Source: Patescibacteria group bacterium (GTDB lineage: Bacteria > Patescibacteriota > Gracilibacteria > UBA1369). From it: a stretch of 7,138 bases of DNA. The notes below the pieces were generated by a model that worked only from the letters and a program-made list of their open reading frames with translations, had not been told where the DNA came from and searched no databases. Each line of letters opens with the position of its first letter. Within the stretch, counting starts at the first letter, position 1. Below, one piece after another: positions 6,978 through 7,138 of this stretch. The position numbers and the translations under genes were made by a program. The stretch covers positions 1 through 7,138 of the forward strand of contig JAHJEW010000110.1 in assembly GCA_018825335.1 (NCBI GenBank), read 5' to 3'.

Positions 6978-7138
6978 ATGCCAAACAAATTACTTCGCGG
7001 CCTTGCAATAACATTATTGGGAGCAGCCTTAATGTTTGCACTCGCAGCATGTGCGGATGAACCAGGAAGCGGCGCCCCCTCTTCCGGCGGCACAACCGAA
7101 ACAGGCCCGGTAAAGATCGGAGCAATTATGCCTTTAAC
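6978..7138 (+). CDS. Lipoprotein, N-terminus of a LivJ/LivK-type ABC-transporter substrate-binding protein (3' end outside window)
   Basis: Only 53 codons plus two bases are present. Residues 1-25 form a lipoprotein signal peptide: a basic start (MPNKLLRG), a hydrophobic core (LAITLLGAALMFAL) and the lipobox LAAC with Cys25 as the predicted lipidation site. After the Cys comes a Gly/Ser/Thr/Pro-rich tether (about 26-42), then VKIGAIMPL. That is the typical first beta strand of the type 1 periplasmic-binding fold used by branched-chain amino acid (Leu/Ile/Val) and related ABC importers. The protein would sit on the outer face of the cytoplasmic membrane and deliver ligand to permeases probably encoded downstream. 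A strong promoter lies 67 bp upstream; there is no Shine-Dalgarno site. The lipoprotein call is firm. The family call rests on one short motif, and ligand specificity cannot be judged. Confidence 0.8.
   Translation, partial: MPNKLLRGLAITLLGAALMFALAACADEPGSGAPSSGGTTETGPVKIGAIMPL

Noticed and set aside
1..7138. Alternative genetic code with UGA as Gly (as in Gracilibacteria-like lineages)
   Set aside because: All genes are full length in the standard code with no in-frame TGA needed. The three visible stops are TAA, TAG and TAA, too few to say TGA is avoided as a stop.

Overview
The window holds five protein-coding genes and no RNA gene, insertion sequence or CRISPR array that I can see. Gene content and style suggest a Patescibacteria/CPR-like bacterium. 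The evidence is a VirB4-type ATPase with a long disordered N-terminal extension, a ribosomal protein bL31 with a Lys/Ala/Pro-rich tail, and no Shine-Dalgarno sequence at any of the five starts. This placement is an inference from general familiarity, not a phylogeny. All genes read through in the standard code, so nothing points to UGA recoding.

Layout. Bases 1-2410 (minus strand) are one large reading frame that leaves the window at its 3' end: a type IV secretion VirB4-family ATPase with Walker A and B motifs. It is easy to miss because it has no stop inside the window. A compact 161-bp divergent intergenic region (2411-2571) carries back-to-back sigma70-like promoters, one for virB4 (minus) and one for gyrA (plus). 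Bases 2572-5163 encode DNA gyrase subunit A, complete with catalytic Tyr, a GyrA box and six C-terminal repeats. A near-consensus promoter in the 68-bp gap precedes rpmE (bL31, 5232-5723). After only 21 bp comes aroC (chorismate synthase, 5745-6812), which is probably cotranscribed with rpmE. A 165-bp gap with a strong TTGACA/TAAAAT promoter leads into a lipoprotein gene (6978 to the window end), which looks like the start of a LivJ/LivK-type ABC-transporter substrate-binding protein.

The genes do not form one pathway. The plus-strand set is chromosomal housekeeping (DNA topology, ribosome, aromatic biosynthesis) followed by a nutrient-uptake gene with its own promoter. The minus-strand gene probably starts a secretion or DNA-transfer operon lying off the left edge. 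The features most worth checking are the duplicated tryptophan motif in the VirB4 extension, the bL31 tail, the unusual gyrase quinolone-pocket residues, the uniform lack of Shine-Dalgarno sites, and the back-to-back virB4/gyrA promoters. I did not find a convincing wholly new system.
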